In this document: one piece after another, positions 9,267 through 18,417 of the stretch
How the letters are laid out: each line of letters begins with the position of its first letter
Position numbering within the stretch: position 1 is the stretch's first letter
NCBI GenBank assembly: GCA_016707885.1
Contig: JADJGU010000004.1
Location: forward strand, 1-64,000
From: Sphingomonadales bacterium
Lineage (GTDB): Bacteria; Pseudomonadota; Alphaproteobacteria; Sphingomonadales; Sphingomonadaceae
Length of the DNA stretch: 64,000 nucleotides
Direction of reading: 5' to 3'
Position numbers and translations under genes: made by a program
The notes under the pieces: generated by a model
Told to the model about the DNA's origin: nothing
Database searches by the model: none
What the model saw: only the letters and a program-made list of their open reading frames with translations

Positions 9267-9695
9267 TCAGTCGGCGATTGCGCTCCGGCGAAGGTCGCGC
9301 GCCTTGGTAAGGATGATGCCTTCAAGCTTTTGCACGGTCGCTGCACGGGTAGGAGCTGCAACCCACTGGCCATTCTGGTTCACTTCGCGGCTCGCGGCTA
9401 CGCGCAGGGCATCCGCGCGCAAATCTTGATCGAGAATCGACACGGTCAGCTTCATGCGTTCGCCAGGGCTGTTCGGGTTGACATACCAGTCGGTCACGAT
9501 CACACCGCCTGCGCTGTCGGTTTGCAGCAAGGGCATGAACGAAAGCGCATCAAGGGAAGCCCGCCACAAATAGCTGTTTACGCCAATGGTCGTGACCTGA
9601 CTTGCTGCCAGATCGGTCTTTGGCCTCTCCTTGCCACCACAGGCAGCCAGTGCCAAAACCGAAGCCGTGACCAGGACGAACTGGTTAAAACGCAT
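9267..9695 (-). CDS. DUF3576 lipoprotein
   Basis: 142 residues with a lipoprotein signal (VLVTASVLALAACGGK, lipobox LAAC). The mature part is typical of DUF3576: TIGVNSYLWRASLDAL, GGVIVTDWYVNP, then basic LRVAASRE and a C-terminal ARDLRRSAIAD. It lies 54 nt upstream of leuS on the same strand, the usual alphaproteobacterial order DUF3576-leuS-lptE-holA. This suggests an envelope role linked to LptE, but no activity is known. Confidence 0.85.
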   Translation of the reverse strand: MRFNQFVLVTASVLALAACGGKERPKTDLAASQVTTIGVNSYLWRASLDALSFMPLLQTDSAGGVIVTDWYVNPNSPGERMKLTVSILDQDLRADALRVAASREVNQNGQWVAAPTRAATVQKLEGIILTKARDLRRSAIAD

Positions 9696-9952
9696 ATTGA
9701 TTCCTCGCGATTTCGCTATTTGTGCGGACGTCTCTATTCACCTTTGTTGGCGTGAGCAAGCTTTCGCGAAACTGAACCGCAAAGAGCATGTGGAAAGCGG
9801 CAGAAAAGCGGTGAATTCGACTGCGCACAGCAACTGATTGTTGAGTCTTTGCAACAATATGGAAAAAAGCAGCATGGGAACGTTAAAAATCTTTGTGTGC
9901 GCAGACTTTCAGCCTATGTTTATCCACAGATGGAGTCGTAAGAATAACGATC

Positions 9953-10705
9953 ATGCAACGGGGTGAAGGATCTTTAGGCCAAAAGTGGCGCAAAGCGGCA
10001 TTTGCTTTTGCTGCTGGGTCACTGTTGCTTTCACCGGTGATCGTGCCTGCTTTTGCTGCGCAATTCTACGATAATGCCGCCTCGACCAAAAACTGGATCG
10101 AGCGCTTCACGCCTGCAGGCGTCGACAGCAAGCTCGCCATCAAGGCAGAGCGCAATGCAGTTCAGGGTAATGCTTTCCGCTTTACACCCGCCGGCTTGGG
10201 TGATCGCGCCAGCAAGACGATGACTGTCGCTGCGCGGGCCGACCTGTCGGGTTCATCCGATGCTGTCTCGATTCGTTCGGCAATTGCGAAGTTTGAAGCG
10301 GGTGCCGGTTCGACGGTGCGCGTGAACAATTCCAGCTATCAACTGACCACATCTCGTGGCTGGCAGGGCTTCAAGCTGCCCGCCAATGCAGTGCAGGTCG
10401 AACAGCCCCGCCTGTCGGGTATGGTTGGCAAGGGTGATTTCCGGCTCGACGATTCGGGCAAGAAACCCAGCCGTTTCAACACCAATGTCAGCGTTGGCAA
10501 GGTTGGCAACTCTGCCCCGAACCCACGTGGCACGGCAGCCGCTGGTGATTATGCCTTCAATGTCGGCGGTAGCTTCTCGATCTCGCGTCGCGTCGACGTG
10601 ACGGCGGGCGTTCGTTACGCGAGCGAGCGTGACCGCGTTGCGCCTGCCGCTGATAGCCGTCCGGACAGCGAAGCTGTCTATGTCGGCACGAAGATCCGCT
10701 TCTAA
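9953..10705 (+). CDS. Secreted protein, possibly a small outer-membrane beta-barrel
   Basis: I do not recognise a named family. The 250-residue product from ATG 9953 has a long signal peptide (WRKAAFAFAAGSLLLSPV, IVPAFAA) and a mature part without Cys. The C-terminal third alternates polar and hydrophobic residues (FNVGGSFSISRRVDVTAGVRYASER) and ends in Phe after VYVGTKIRF. A C-terminal aromatic residue after amphipathic strands suits an outer-membrane barrel. It stands alone on the plus strand after a 257-nt gap and meets the convergent gene 9 nt downstream. Confidence 0.6.
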   Translation: MQRGEGSLGQKWRKAAFAFAAGSLLLSPVIVPAFAAQFYDNAASTKNWIERFTPAGVDSKLAIKAERNAVQGNAFRFTPAGLGDRASKTMTVAARADLSGSSDAVSIRSAIAKFEAGAGSTVRVNNSSYQLTTSRGWQGFKLPANAVQVEQPRLSGMVGKGDFRLDDSGKKPSRFNTNVSVGKVGNSAPNPRGTAAAGDYAFNVGGSFSISRRVDVTAGVRYASERDRVAPAADSRPDSEAVYVGTKIRF

Positions 10706-10714
10706 TATTCCCGT

Positions 10715-11266
10715 TTAGCGCCGGAACGCGTCAATGGCTGCCCAGCCATGGACGATGTTGCGCGGCCATTTAGCGGCCTCTACACGGTTCATTCCGCCTA
10801 AAGCCACAACCAATGCGGGTCGGCACAGCAGCGCCAGCCTATTAAACGCCGTCGCCCCTAAAGCGCGTTCTCCGGGATGTGAGCGGGTTTTCCGCAACGG
10901 GGAGAGAAACATGATGTCCGCCCCCTGTCTTTTTGCCTGTTCAATTTCGCGGGGATGATGCACCGGCGTGCTTTGCAGCAACGGCTTGGCCGATACGCCT
11001 CGACCGTGAATGCCATCTGCACCCCACGCCCTTGCAGTCCTGGCATCTCCGGCCAACAACAAGATATGCCCTCGCTGCACGCAAATATGGCGAACGCGCG
11101 CAAACAGCTGTCTGCGTTGCGCCGACTCCAGAGCATAATGCCGAAAGACCACACCTGAACCGACAGGCAGCCGTCGGATGGCAGCCAGCAACTGGTCGTC
11201 CAGCCGTGGATCGGTCATAAGCCAGATACGCGGAACAGGCTTTCGCAATGGCTGGCGGGAGGGCAT
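10715..11266 (-). CDS. Thiamine-phosphate-synthase-like (ThiE/TENI) TIM-barrel protein
   Basis: 183 residues from ATG 11266. Sequence features of the TMP-synthase/TenI fold are visible: PRIWLMTDPRLDD at the N-terminus, GVVFRHYAL, GHILLLAGDARTARAWGADGIHG, ADIMFLSPLRKTRSHPGERALG and VVALGGMN near the end. In ThiE the equivalent segments bind the pyrimidine pyrophosphate and thiazole phosphate. This shorter protein may act in thiamine salvage or be a divergent paralog. It is divergent from the yggS gene, with starts about 23 nt apart. Confidence 0.75.
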   Translation of the reverse strand: MPSRQPLRKPVPRIWLMTDPRLDDQLLAAIRRLPVGSGVVFRHYALESAQRRQLFARVRHICVQRGHILLLAGDARTARAWGADGIHGRGVSAKPLLQSTPVHHPREIEQAKRQGADIMFLSPLRKTRSHPGERALGATAFNRLALLCRPALVVALGGMNRVEAAKWPRNIVHGWAAIDAFRR

Positions 11267-11289
11267 GGCAATCGCTATAGCGCGTGGCC

Positions 11290-11973
11290 ATGCCCGATGC
11301 GACTCCCGAAACCCCCACCCGTCGCCTTGCCGACATTCGTGTCGAAATGGCCAAAGCGTGCAAGATTGCAAAGCGTTCGACCGAAGATGTTGCGCTGATT
11401 GCGGTTTCGAAAACGCGAAGTGCCGATGAAATCCGCCCGCTTCTCGACGCGGGTCACCGGATGTTCGGCGAAAACCGGGTGCAGGAAGCCGCCACCAAAT
11501 GGCCTGACTTGCGCATCTCATATCCCGACATAGAACTGCATCTGATCGGACAGCTGCAATCGAACAAAGCCGAAGAGGCTGTCGAACTGTTTGACTGCAT
11601 TCATTCACTCGACCGCCTGTCGCTTTTGTCGGCGCTGTCGAAAGCGATGGCCAAGGCTGGAAAGCGGGTTCCCTGCTTCATCCAGGTTAATATCGGCGAA
11701 GAAGAGCAAAAGGGCGGCTCCGCGATTGCTGAACTGCCCGCATTGCTCGACGCGGCAAAGGCTGCCAATATCGAGGTGGTTGGCCTGATGTGCATCCCGC
11801 CCGCCGATGTCGAGGCCGCCCCCTATTTCGCGCTGTTGGCTGAACTCGCAGTACGCCATGGGCTGTCGCAGCTCAGCATGGGCATGTCCGACGATTTTCC
11901 GACTGCGATCCAATTGGGCGCCACGCATATCCGCGTCGGCACCGCCTTATTCGGCCCGCGCCCGGCTGGCTGA
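11290..11973 (+). CDS. YggS/PROSC-family pyridoxal-phosphate homeostasis protein
   Basis: A 227-residue TIM-barrel protein that holds pyridoxal 5'-phosphate and keeps B6 and amino-acid pools balanced. Key motifs are VALIAVSKTRSADEI (Lys binding PLP), FGENRVQEA, LHLIGQLQSNKAEEAV, CFIQVNIGEEEQKGG, GLMCIPP, LSMGMSDDFPTAIQLGATHIRVGTALFG. ATG 11290 is chosen over a GTG two codons upstream. Its 3' end overlaps the convergent pdeM gene by 27 nt. Confidence 0.92.
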   Translation: MPDATPETPTRRLADIRVEMAKACKIAKRSTEDVALIAVSKTRSADEIRPLLDAGHRMFGENRVQEAATKWPDLRISYPDIELHLIGQLQSNKAEEAVELFDCIHSLDRLSLLSALSKAMAKAGKRVPCFIQVNIGEEEQKGGSAIAELPALLDAAKAANIEVVGLMCIPPADVEAAPYFALLAELAVRHGLSQLSMGMSDDFPTAIQLGATHIRVGTALFGPRPAG

Positions 11974-12630
11974 TAGCGGAAAGCACAACACCCGGCCAGC
12001 TGCTGGCACCAGCGCCTCGGTCGCATAGCCCCCGCAAGCCTCGCCGATCACCGAATCGTCGGCGTCGAGCCCGCCGGTGAGCGCGCCGAAAGCGGGCAGG
12101 ATCAATTTGGTTGAACTGCGCACGAAACAGCGCCGCGACACCAAACGCCCGCGTATCTCTTGCCGGAATTTGGGATGGAAGTGGCCCGATAGCTCCGGTC
12201 TCGGATCGCGCGGCTTGGCCTCATGGCGTAGGATGATGCCATTGAGGCACAATTCATCATGAACGACGCCTCCCCAATTGGCCGCAATGCCCGGATCATG
12301 GTTGCCGACAATCCAGCGCCAGTCATGACTCGCGGTCAATTGCCGCAGCAACCGGGCTGCTTCATCCTCCAGCCGCGCCTCTCCACCAACGTCATGGAAA
12401 TTGTCGCCAAGGCAGTAAATCGCTTCGGCCACATATTTCCGCGCTAGTCCTGCCAATTCTTCGAGCGTCGCCCTGCTGTCATAGGGCGGCAGAAACTGCC
12501 CACCCATCGCATAGCTCGATGCCTTTTCAAGGTGCAGGTCAGCTACCAGCAACGCGTTGCGCGCAGGCCAATAAAGCGCCGCCTCGCCCGCTGTTTCAAA
12601 ACCATGTCCGCCAAAGGAAATTTGCGCTGT
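11947..12630 (-). CDS. pdeM: Ligase-associated DNA damage response endonuclease PdeM
   Basis: A calcineurin-like metallophosphoesterase. The metal-binding motifs are in order: LLVADLHLEK, YCLGDNFHDVG, WIVGNHDPG and LSGHFHPK. This spacing and the ALYWPARNALL lead-in identify the PdeM subgroup, usually encoded with an Lhr-type helicase, an ATP-dependent DNA ligase and an exonuclease in bacterial DNA repair islands. Here the helicase lies about 1.9 kb away on the same strand with trhO and a retropepsin gene between; ligase and exonuclease are not in the window. The start is uncertain: GTG 12630 or TTG 12669. Confidence 0.85.
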   Translation of the reverse strand, partial: TAQISFGGHGFETAGEAALYWPARNALLVADLHLEKASSYAMGGQFLPPYDSRATLEELAGLARKYVAEAIYCLGDNFHDVGGEARLEDEAARLLRQLTASHDWRWIVGNHDPGIAANWGGVVHDELCLNGIILRHEAKPRDPRPELSGHFHPKFRQEIRGRLVSRRCFVRSSTKLILPAFGALTGGLDADDSVIGEACGGYATEALVPAAGRVLCFPLSASRARAE

Positions 12631-12686
12631 CACAGCCGTAGCTATGGGCAATGCGCGATGGGCTGACAAGCGGCGGCTTTTGCTTT

Positions 12687-13442
12687 ATGCGCCCCGCCAT
12701 CATGCTTTCGGTCGTTGCCCTCTATCATTTCGCACCCATATCCGATCCGCGCGCGTTCCGCGATCCGCTGTTCGCCTTTTGCGAGAAGCGCGGGATCAAA
12801 GGCACGCTGCTGCTCGCCACCGAAGGTATCAACGGCACGATAGCCGGCGCAAAGGAAGCGCTTGAGGAGATCGTGGCCCATATCCGCGGCTGGAATGGCT
12901 TTGCCGCGATGGAGGTGAAATTTTCGCATGCCGAGGCGATGCCTTTCGGCAAGCTGAAAGTTCGGCTCAAACGCGAGATTGTGACCATGGGCGTCGAGGG
13001 TATCGATCCGCGCTCCGACGTAGGCCATTATGTCGATCCGGCAGGCTGGAATGCGCTGATTTCCGACCCAGAAACCATCGTCATCGATACGCGCAATGAT
13101 TTCGAGGTTCAGGCCGGAACCTTTGAACGCGCAATCAATCCGGAAACTGTCTCATTCCGCCAATTCCCGGCATGGTTCGATGCCGAAGCAGATAAACTGC
13201 GCGCCGAAGGCAAGTCGCCCAAATTCGCTATGTTCTGCACCGGTGGCATACGTTGCGAAAAGGCAACCGCCTATGTCCGTGCGCAGGGCTTTAACGAGGT
13301 CTACCACCTCAAAGGCGGCATCCTCAAATATCTCGAAGAAGTGCCGCCCTCCGAGAGTCGCTGGAAAGGTGACTGCTACGTCTTCGACGAACGCGAACTG
13401 ATCGGCCACGGCCTTGAATTACGCAAAGGCACGTCGGCCTAG
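12687..13442 (+). CDS. trhO: tRNA uridine(34) hydroxylase TrhO (rhodanese-like)
   Basis: TrhO (YceA) makes 5-hydroxyuridine at the wobble base of tRNA with oxygen. An acylphosphatase-like N-terminal domain (VVALYHFAPI, GTLLLATEGINGTIAG, MPFGKLKVRLKREIV) is followed by a rhodanese domain (VIDTRNDFEVQAGTF) with the active Cys in MFCTGGIRCEKATAY and then VYHLKGGILKYLE. About 251 residues from ATG 12687; a second ATG at 12702 is nearly as good. It is divergent from pdeM and its stop overlaps the convergent retropepsin gene by 4 nt. Confidence 0.93.
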   Translation: MRPAIMLSVVALYHFAPISDPRAFRDPLFAFCEKRGIKGTLLLATEGINGTIAGAKEALEEIVAHIRGWNGFAAMEVKFSHAEAMPFGKLKVRLKREIVTMGVEGIDPRSDVGHYVDPAGWNALISDPETIVIDTRNDFEVQAGTFERAINPETVSFRQFPAWFDAEADKLRAEGKSPKFAMFCTGGIRCEKATAYVRAQGFNEVYHLKGGILKYLEEVPPSESRWKGDCYVFDERELIGHGLELRKGTSA

Positions 13443-14419
13443 CGACTGGCCAGCGCGAGCCGGCTCAAAGGTTCGTTGCGTGCACCTCTCGGCAAATCAA
13501 ACGCCACGCGCCGGTTGCCAAAGTCTATCACCACGCGGTCGAACAGCTTCAGCGCGTCCATGCCAAACAGAATGGCGGGTCGGTCGTTCAGATTGAGCGC
13601 GTGGAACGCATAATTATCAGCAAAGGTGACCGGCAGATTGGCGACATTGAAACTGCCAATCTTGATTTCCTTTATCTGGCTGAAATCGCCCGGCAACTCT
13701 TTGCCCGTGACGCTTTTCATGGTCACCGGCACATATTCAAAGCGCAAATGCCGTCTGCGTAGCCGATCGCGCAACGCGAAATTGCCCATGCTGGCTTGCG
13801 CACCGGTGTCGAGTACGATGTCCACTTTGAAACCGTCAATCTCTGCGCTCGACAATATCATCCGGCCAGCGCGTTTCTTGGCGCTGACAACGATCATGCC
13901 CTGTTCCAGCTTGCCGGGTCGCTTGCCGATGGCAGATGGCAGGACTTCAAGATGTTGTGTGCGGAAATCGAGGAAGACCTTGCTGTCTTCCAGACTATCG
14001 ATGCCCAATAGGCCATTGCCGCCAAGGTTACCGCGTTCTAGCGCGGGGGCTTCGATACCCTCAACGGTGTGCGAATTGAGCGACAATTCCTCGATGTAAA
14101 AGGAAGGGGCAACGGTCGGGCCAGAAATTGTTGCCAACTTCAGTTCCGGACCAGCCTCCAGCGCTAACCGCTTGGCCAGATCGCCGGAAATGACCGTTCG
14201 CTCGGCACCCGTATCGACGATGAAATCCAAGGGCTCGCTATTGTTGATGCGCACCGGCACGGTCATCCGGTCGCTCCGGTCGATCTCGAACTGCTGGATA
14301 ACCGATAATTCGGTGATCAACGGTGCCTCTGCAGGCGGATTGACCTCTTGCCCGCCGGTAAAGGCCATCAACGGCGCAACGCAAAGCGCCAGCATCGAAA
14401 TTCCAAGCCAATGTCGCAT
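13439..14419 (-). CDS. Retropepsin-like aspartic protease, double domain, exported
   Basis: 326 residues with a signal peptide (GISMLALCVAPLMAF). Two aspartyl-protease halves are present: LDFIVDTGAERTVISG with the catalytic Asp at 69, and VDIVLDTGAQASMGN with Asp at 204, each followed by a hydrophobic-hydrophobic-Gly region (NGLLGIDSL, ILFGMDALKLFD). This is the bacterial retropepsin-like arrangement in which two pseudo-subunits lie on one chain. Periplasmic action is inferred from the signal. It sits between lhr and trhO; substrate unknown. Confidence 0.85.
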   Translation of the reverse strand: MRHWLGISMLALCVAPLMAFTGGQEVNPPAEAPLITELSVIQQFEIDRSDRMTVPVRINNSEPLDFIVDTGAERTVISGDLAKRLALEAGPELKLATISGPTVAPSFYIEELSLNSHTVEGIEAPALERGNLGGNGLLGIDSLEDSKVFLDFRTQHLEVLPSAIGKRPGKLEQGMIVVSAKKRAGRMILSSAEIDGFKVDIVLDTGAQASMGNFALRDRLRRRHLRFEYVPVTMKSVTGKELPGDFSQIKEIKIGSFNVANLPVTFADNYAFHALNLNDRPAILFGMDALKLFDRVVIDFGNRRVAFDLPRGARNEPLSRLALASR

Positions 14420-14498
14420 GGCTATTCTCCTCTAGCGCAATACTACGCCTCGCTTGAGCCGCGAACAAGCGCGATATGGATTATTCGACGAACGGCAT

Positions 14499-16965
14499 TC
14501 AGGGCGTCATCGCGATGCCCGCAAGGCTCTCCGCCTCGACCAGCAGTGCGTCGTCGACCGAGCCTTGTGCCACGCTCTCGCGCCCGATCATCACCATCAA
14601 CGGCACCGCCATAGGACTTACCCGGTCCAGCCGGATATGCAGCATCGTATCTTCGGCCCGGTCGAGCAGTTCGCCCAACCGACCGACATCGGTGAGCCGC
14701 GCGCGTGCATCGTGCCACGCAGCCTCAAGCAGCAAATGGCCGGGCTCATATTTGCGCAGCACATCGTAAATCAGGTCGGTGGAAAAGGTCACCTGTTTGC
14801 CCGACTTGCGCTTGCCCGGATGCTGGCGTTCGACAAGGCCGGAGATGACGGCCACCTCGCGGAAGGCGCGTTTCAAAAGGTAGCTATTCTCGACCCAGTC
14901 AACAAACTCCTCTTCCAATATGTCTGACGAAAAGAGCGAGGCAGGATCGGTGACCTCCTCCAAACTCCAGATGCCGAGTGCATAATCGCTGGCGACAAAA
15001 CCCATGGGTTTGAGCCCGCGCATCTCCATCCGCTTGGTCACGAGCATGCCAAGCGACTGGTGTGCGTTCCAGCCTTCGAACGGATAAACCACCAGATAAT
15101 GTCGGCCTTCATGCGGGAAGGTTTCGGCGAGCAGCTGCCCCGGTTCGGGTAGCGCCGATCGGTAATCCTGCATCTCGAGCCATTCACGCACATCATCGGG
15201 AAAGCGCGCCCAGCCTGCCCGATCGACCAGGAATTCGCGCACGCGGCTCGCCAGATGCGTGGTCAGCGGCATGCGCGCGCCCATATAGGACGGGATCTGC
15301 GCCGCTTTTTTCGCGGCCCGCACGATCAGATCCAGATCGCGGATCGCTTCAACCTCCAGCGCCATGCCGGCGAAGATGAAGCTGTCGCCGGGGCGCAAGG
15401 GCGCGGCGAAATATTCTTCGACCCGGCCCAGACTACGGCCATTTTTGAAGCGCACGTCGAGCATGGGTGCATCGACAATGATGCCCGCGTTGAAGCGATG
15501 CTGCGCGGCAAATTTGGGGTGGGATAGGCGCCATCCTTCCCTTTTCCATAAGGCACCAGCTTCCTAAACTTGTCATAGGCCTTGAGTGCATAGCCACCGG
15601 TCGCGACAAACTCGATCACCCGCCCAAAGGTAACCGCATCCAGCCCGCTATAGGGCATCGCCGAACGCACCTCATCGAGCAACTCTGCCTCGTTGAACGG
15701 TGCAGCGCAGGCGCAAGCCATTACATGTTGGGCGAGGACATCGTAACCGCCGGGGCGGAAAACCTCACCATCGCGCACCCCCTCCTCGACCGCATCGAAT
15801 GCCGCCTGCGCCTCCAGATATTCAAAACGGTTGCCGGGGACGAGCAGCGCCTTTGACGGCTCATCCATCCGGTGGTTCGACCGGCCGATGCGTTGTAGCA
15901 GACGCGAGCTGCCCTTGGGCGCGCCCATCTGGATCACGCAATCGACATCGCCCCAATCAACCCCGAGATCGAGGCTGGCGGTGCAGACCAGCGCCTTCAA
16001 CTCCCCCGCCGCCATCGCCCCTTCCACTTTGCGCCTAGCCTCGACCGAGAGTGAGCCGTGATGGATACCGATGGCATATTTGGGGTCATTCGCATCCCAC
16101 AATCGCTGGAAAATGAACTCGGCAAGAAAACGCGTGTTGCAAAAGATCAGCGTGGTCCGGTTCTTGCCAATCTCGTCGATCAACTGCGGCACCGCATATT
16201 GCCCGCTATGCCCCGACCAGGGGACACGGCCTTCGGGGAGCAAAATCTGCAGATCGGGGTCGGCAGCGGGCTCCCCCTCAACGAGCCGCACCGCATCAAT
16301 CTCGCCATAGGGCGCGAGCCATGCGCGATAGGCATCAGGGTCGGAGATGGTAGCCGACAGGCCGACCCGCTGCATTTGGGGGGACAGTTTTTGCAAACGC
16401 GCGAGGCTGAGCGAGAGTAAATCACCGCGCTTCGAATTGGCGAAGGCGTGAACCTCGTCGATGATCACCCGCTTGAGCCCTGCGAATAGCAACAGGCTGT
16501 CTTCATGGCTGAGCAGCAGCGACAGCGATTCCGGCGTGGTCAGCAGGATATGCGGCGGCCGCACCCGTTGCCGCGCCTTGCGCTCCGACGGCGTATCGCC
16601 GGTGCGGGTTTCGATGCGGATCGGTAGCCCCATTTCCTCAACCGGCATCAGCAGGTTGCGGCGCACATCGACCGCGAGCGCCTTTAGCGGGGAGATGTAG
16701 AGGGTGTGGAGGCCCCTCCGGGGGGGGGGGTGGGGGGTCGGGGGAGCCAGTTCGCAGCCCCACTCGACCCCGAAGGGGAGGAGAGTCACTCACCAAAGGT
16801 CGGCAAAAACCCCGAAAGCGTCTTCCCCGCCCCCGTCGCCGCGACCAGCAAGGCATGCCGCCCCTCAGCCGCCGCATCGACCATCTCCAACTGATGCCTC
16901 CGCGGCGCCCAGCCGCGGGAGGCGAACCAACGACGAATTTGAAGGGGAAGGTCGTCATTGGGCAC
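14499..16965 (-). pseudogene. lhr: Ligase-associated DEXH-box helicase (Lhr family), broken at two places
   Basis: A DNA-repair superfamily 2 helicase of about 815 residues, present in three frame segments. N-terminal part (from GTG 16965, or TTG 17004): GWAPRRHQLEMVDAA and Walker A ATGAGKTLSGFLP, ending at TGA 16788-16786. Middle part (16789 to about 15546): YISPLKALAVDV, TPESLSLLLSHED, VIIDEVHAFANSKRGD (DEVH), GLSATISD, FCNTRFLAEFIFQRLWD and QRIGRSNHRM. C-terminal part (about 15545 to 14499): EGWRLSHPKFAAQHRFNAG and PMLDVRFKNGRSLG. The first break is a GC-rich insert; the second needs one base added in the T4 run at 15542-15545. Without repair the Walker A and DEVH boxes are on different products. 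Confidence 0.85.
16715..16790. repeat. GC-rich palindromic insert with an 11-G tract inside lhr
   Basis: Within lhr, between the Walker A segment and YISPLKAL, the plus strand holds eleven G at 16720-16730, six more at 16732-16737, and a CCCC-GAA-GGGG hairpin near 16768-16779. Its base composition and hairpin resemble the palindromic elements at the right end of the window. It brings a stop (TGA at 16786-16788) into the helicase frame and replaces what is usually a short linker. Extent is approximate. Confidence 0.55.
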
Positions 16966-16975
16966 TGTCGCCGCA

Positions 16976-18373
16976 TCAATGCCCCGCCTGCTCCCCACGC
17001 TCAAGCCCGCTCGCTGCCAGCTGCGCGTCGATCTGTGCCATCAGGCGTTCGAGACCAGCCTCGCTTGAAGCCTCCGCGCGTGCAACCAGCACGTCCTGCG
17101 TGTTCGAGGCACGGAGCAGCCACCAGCCGTCGGCGGTATTCACCCGCGCTCCATCGGTCGCGTTCACATCCGCGCCTTCCGCAGACAAACGCGCCAGCAC
17201 CTCGTCGATCACCGCGAATTTGCGGCTTTCATCCACCTGGAAACGCATTTCGGGGGTGTTGATCATTTCGGGCATCGCAGTACGCAATTCGGTGACGCTC
17301 TTGCCCAGCCGTGCCGACGCACGCATCAGCCGCAGGCCGGCATAGATCGCATCGTCAAAGCCGTAATAATCATGCTTGAAGAAGATATGCCCGCTCATCT
17401 CGCCCGCCAGCGGAGAGCCAACCTCCTTCATTTTGGATTTGATCAGGCTGTGCCCGGTCTTCCACATCAATGGCTGGCCGCCCAGCGCCGCTATCCGGTC
17501 GTACAGCGCCTGTGACGCCTTGACGTCGGCGATAATCGTTGCACCTGGCACATCAGCGAGCACATCTTCAGCGAAGATTTGCAGCAGTTGGTCGCCCCAG
17601 ATCACCCGGCCCTGCCCGTCTATCGCGCCGATACGGTCGCCATCGCCGTCAAAGGCCAATCCGAAATCGAGGCTTTTCTCCGCGACAAGCCGCTTCAGGT
17701 CGACGAGGTTCTTCTCCTCGGTAGGATCGGGATGATGATTTGGAAAATTGCCATCGACTTCGGTAAACAGCGTATAATGCTCGCCCGGAAGCAGCTTCAC
17801 CAGCCGTTCTACCACCGGCCCGGCGGCACCATTGCCGGTATCCCAACCGATGCGGAACGATTTGTCCGGCGCAGCTTCGGCAATGCGCGCGACATATTGG
17901 TCGATGATATCGAACGAGGAAGCACTACCCGCCCCCTCGGCCCAATCGCCCGCTGCCGCCATCGCACCGAGCTGCTGGATGTCCGCTCCGAAAAAGGGTC
18001 GTCCCTGGAAGACCATCTTGAAGCCGTTATAATTGGCGGGATTGTGGCTGCCGGTTATCTGGATGCCGCCATCGACATCGTCGAGCGCGGCCTCGGCATA
18101 ATATAGCATCGGCGTCGGCCCCATGCCGACCGAGACTGCATCAAGGCCGCTTTCGGTGATGCCCTTGATGAGCGCTGCTTCAAGCAGCGGCGAGCTGGTG
18201 CGGCCATCATAGCCGACCGCGACCTTTTTGCCGCCTTCCCTGCCCAGCAATGTCGCAAAGCTGCGCCCGATGGCATAGGCATCCTCTGCCCCCAATGTTT
18301 CGCCGATGATCCCGCGAATGTCATATTCACGTGCAAGGGAATGCGGTGGGGGGAGTTGTAAATTGTACGGCAT
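16976..18373 (-). CDS. Phosphomannomutase/phosphoglucomutase
   Basis: Alpha-D-phosphohexomutase of 465 residues interconverting hexose 1- and 6-phosphates for polysaccharide and LPS sugar supply. Motifs in order: FREYDIRG-like LAREYDIRG at the N-terminus, VGYDGRTSSP, the phosphoserine loop QITGSHNPANYNG near residue 110, metal loop LAFDGDGDRIG near 245, sugar loop GEMSGHIFFK near 330, and phosphate loop RASNTQDVLVARAEA near 430. It lies upstream of lhr on the same strand with a very short or overlapping junction. Confidence 0.93.
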   Translation of the reverse strand: MPYNLQLPPPHSLAREYDIRGIIGETLGAEDAYAIGRSFATLLGREGGKKVAVGYDGRTSSPLLEAALIKGITESGLDAVSVGMGPTPMLYYAEAALDDVDGGIQITGSHNPANYNGFKMVFQGRPFFGADIQQLGAMAAAGDWAEGAGSASSFDIIDQYVARIAEAAPDKSFRIGWDTGNGAAGPVVERLVKLLPGEHYTLFTEVDGNFPNHHPDPTEEKNLVDLKRLVAEKSLDFGLAFDGDGDRIGAIDGQGRVIWGDQLLQIFAEDVLADVPGATIIADVKASQALYDRIAALGGQPLMWKTGHSLIKSKMKEVGSPLAGEMSGHIFFKHDYYGFDDAIYAGLRLMRASARLGKSVTELRTAMPEMINTPEMRFQVDESRKFAVIDEVLARLSAEGADVNATDGARVNTADGWWLLRASNTQDVLVARAEASSEAGLERLMAQIDAQLAASGLERGEQAGH

Positions 18374-18417
18374 GGTGAGCCTCCGGTTTTAGTAGCGCAA
18401 CTGCCTTGACAAGCTCC

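Noticed and set aside
9696..9952. Small RNA or promoter structure in the 257-nt gap
   Set aside because: Only weak A/T-rich stretches; no hairpin with T tract and no known motif.
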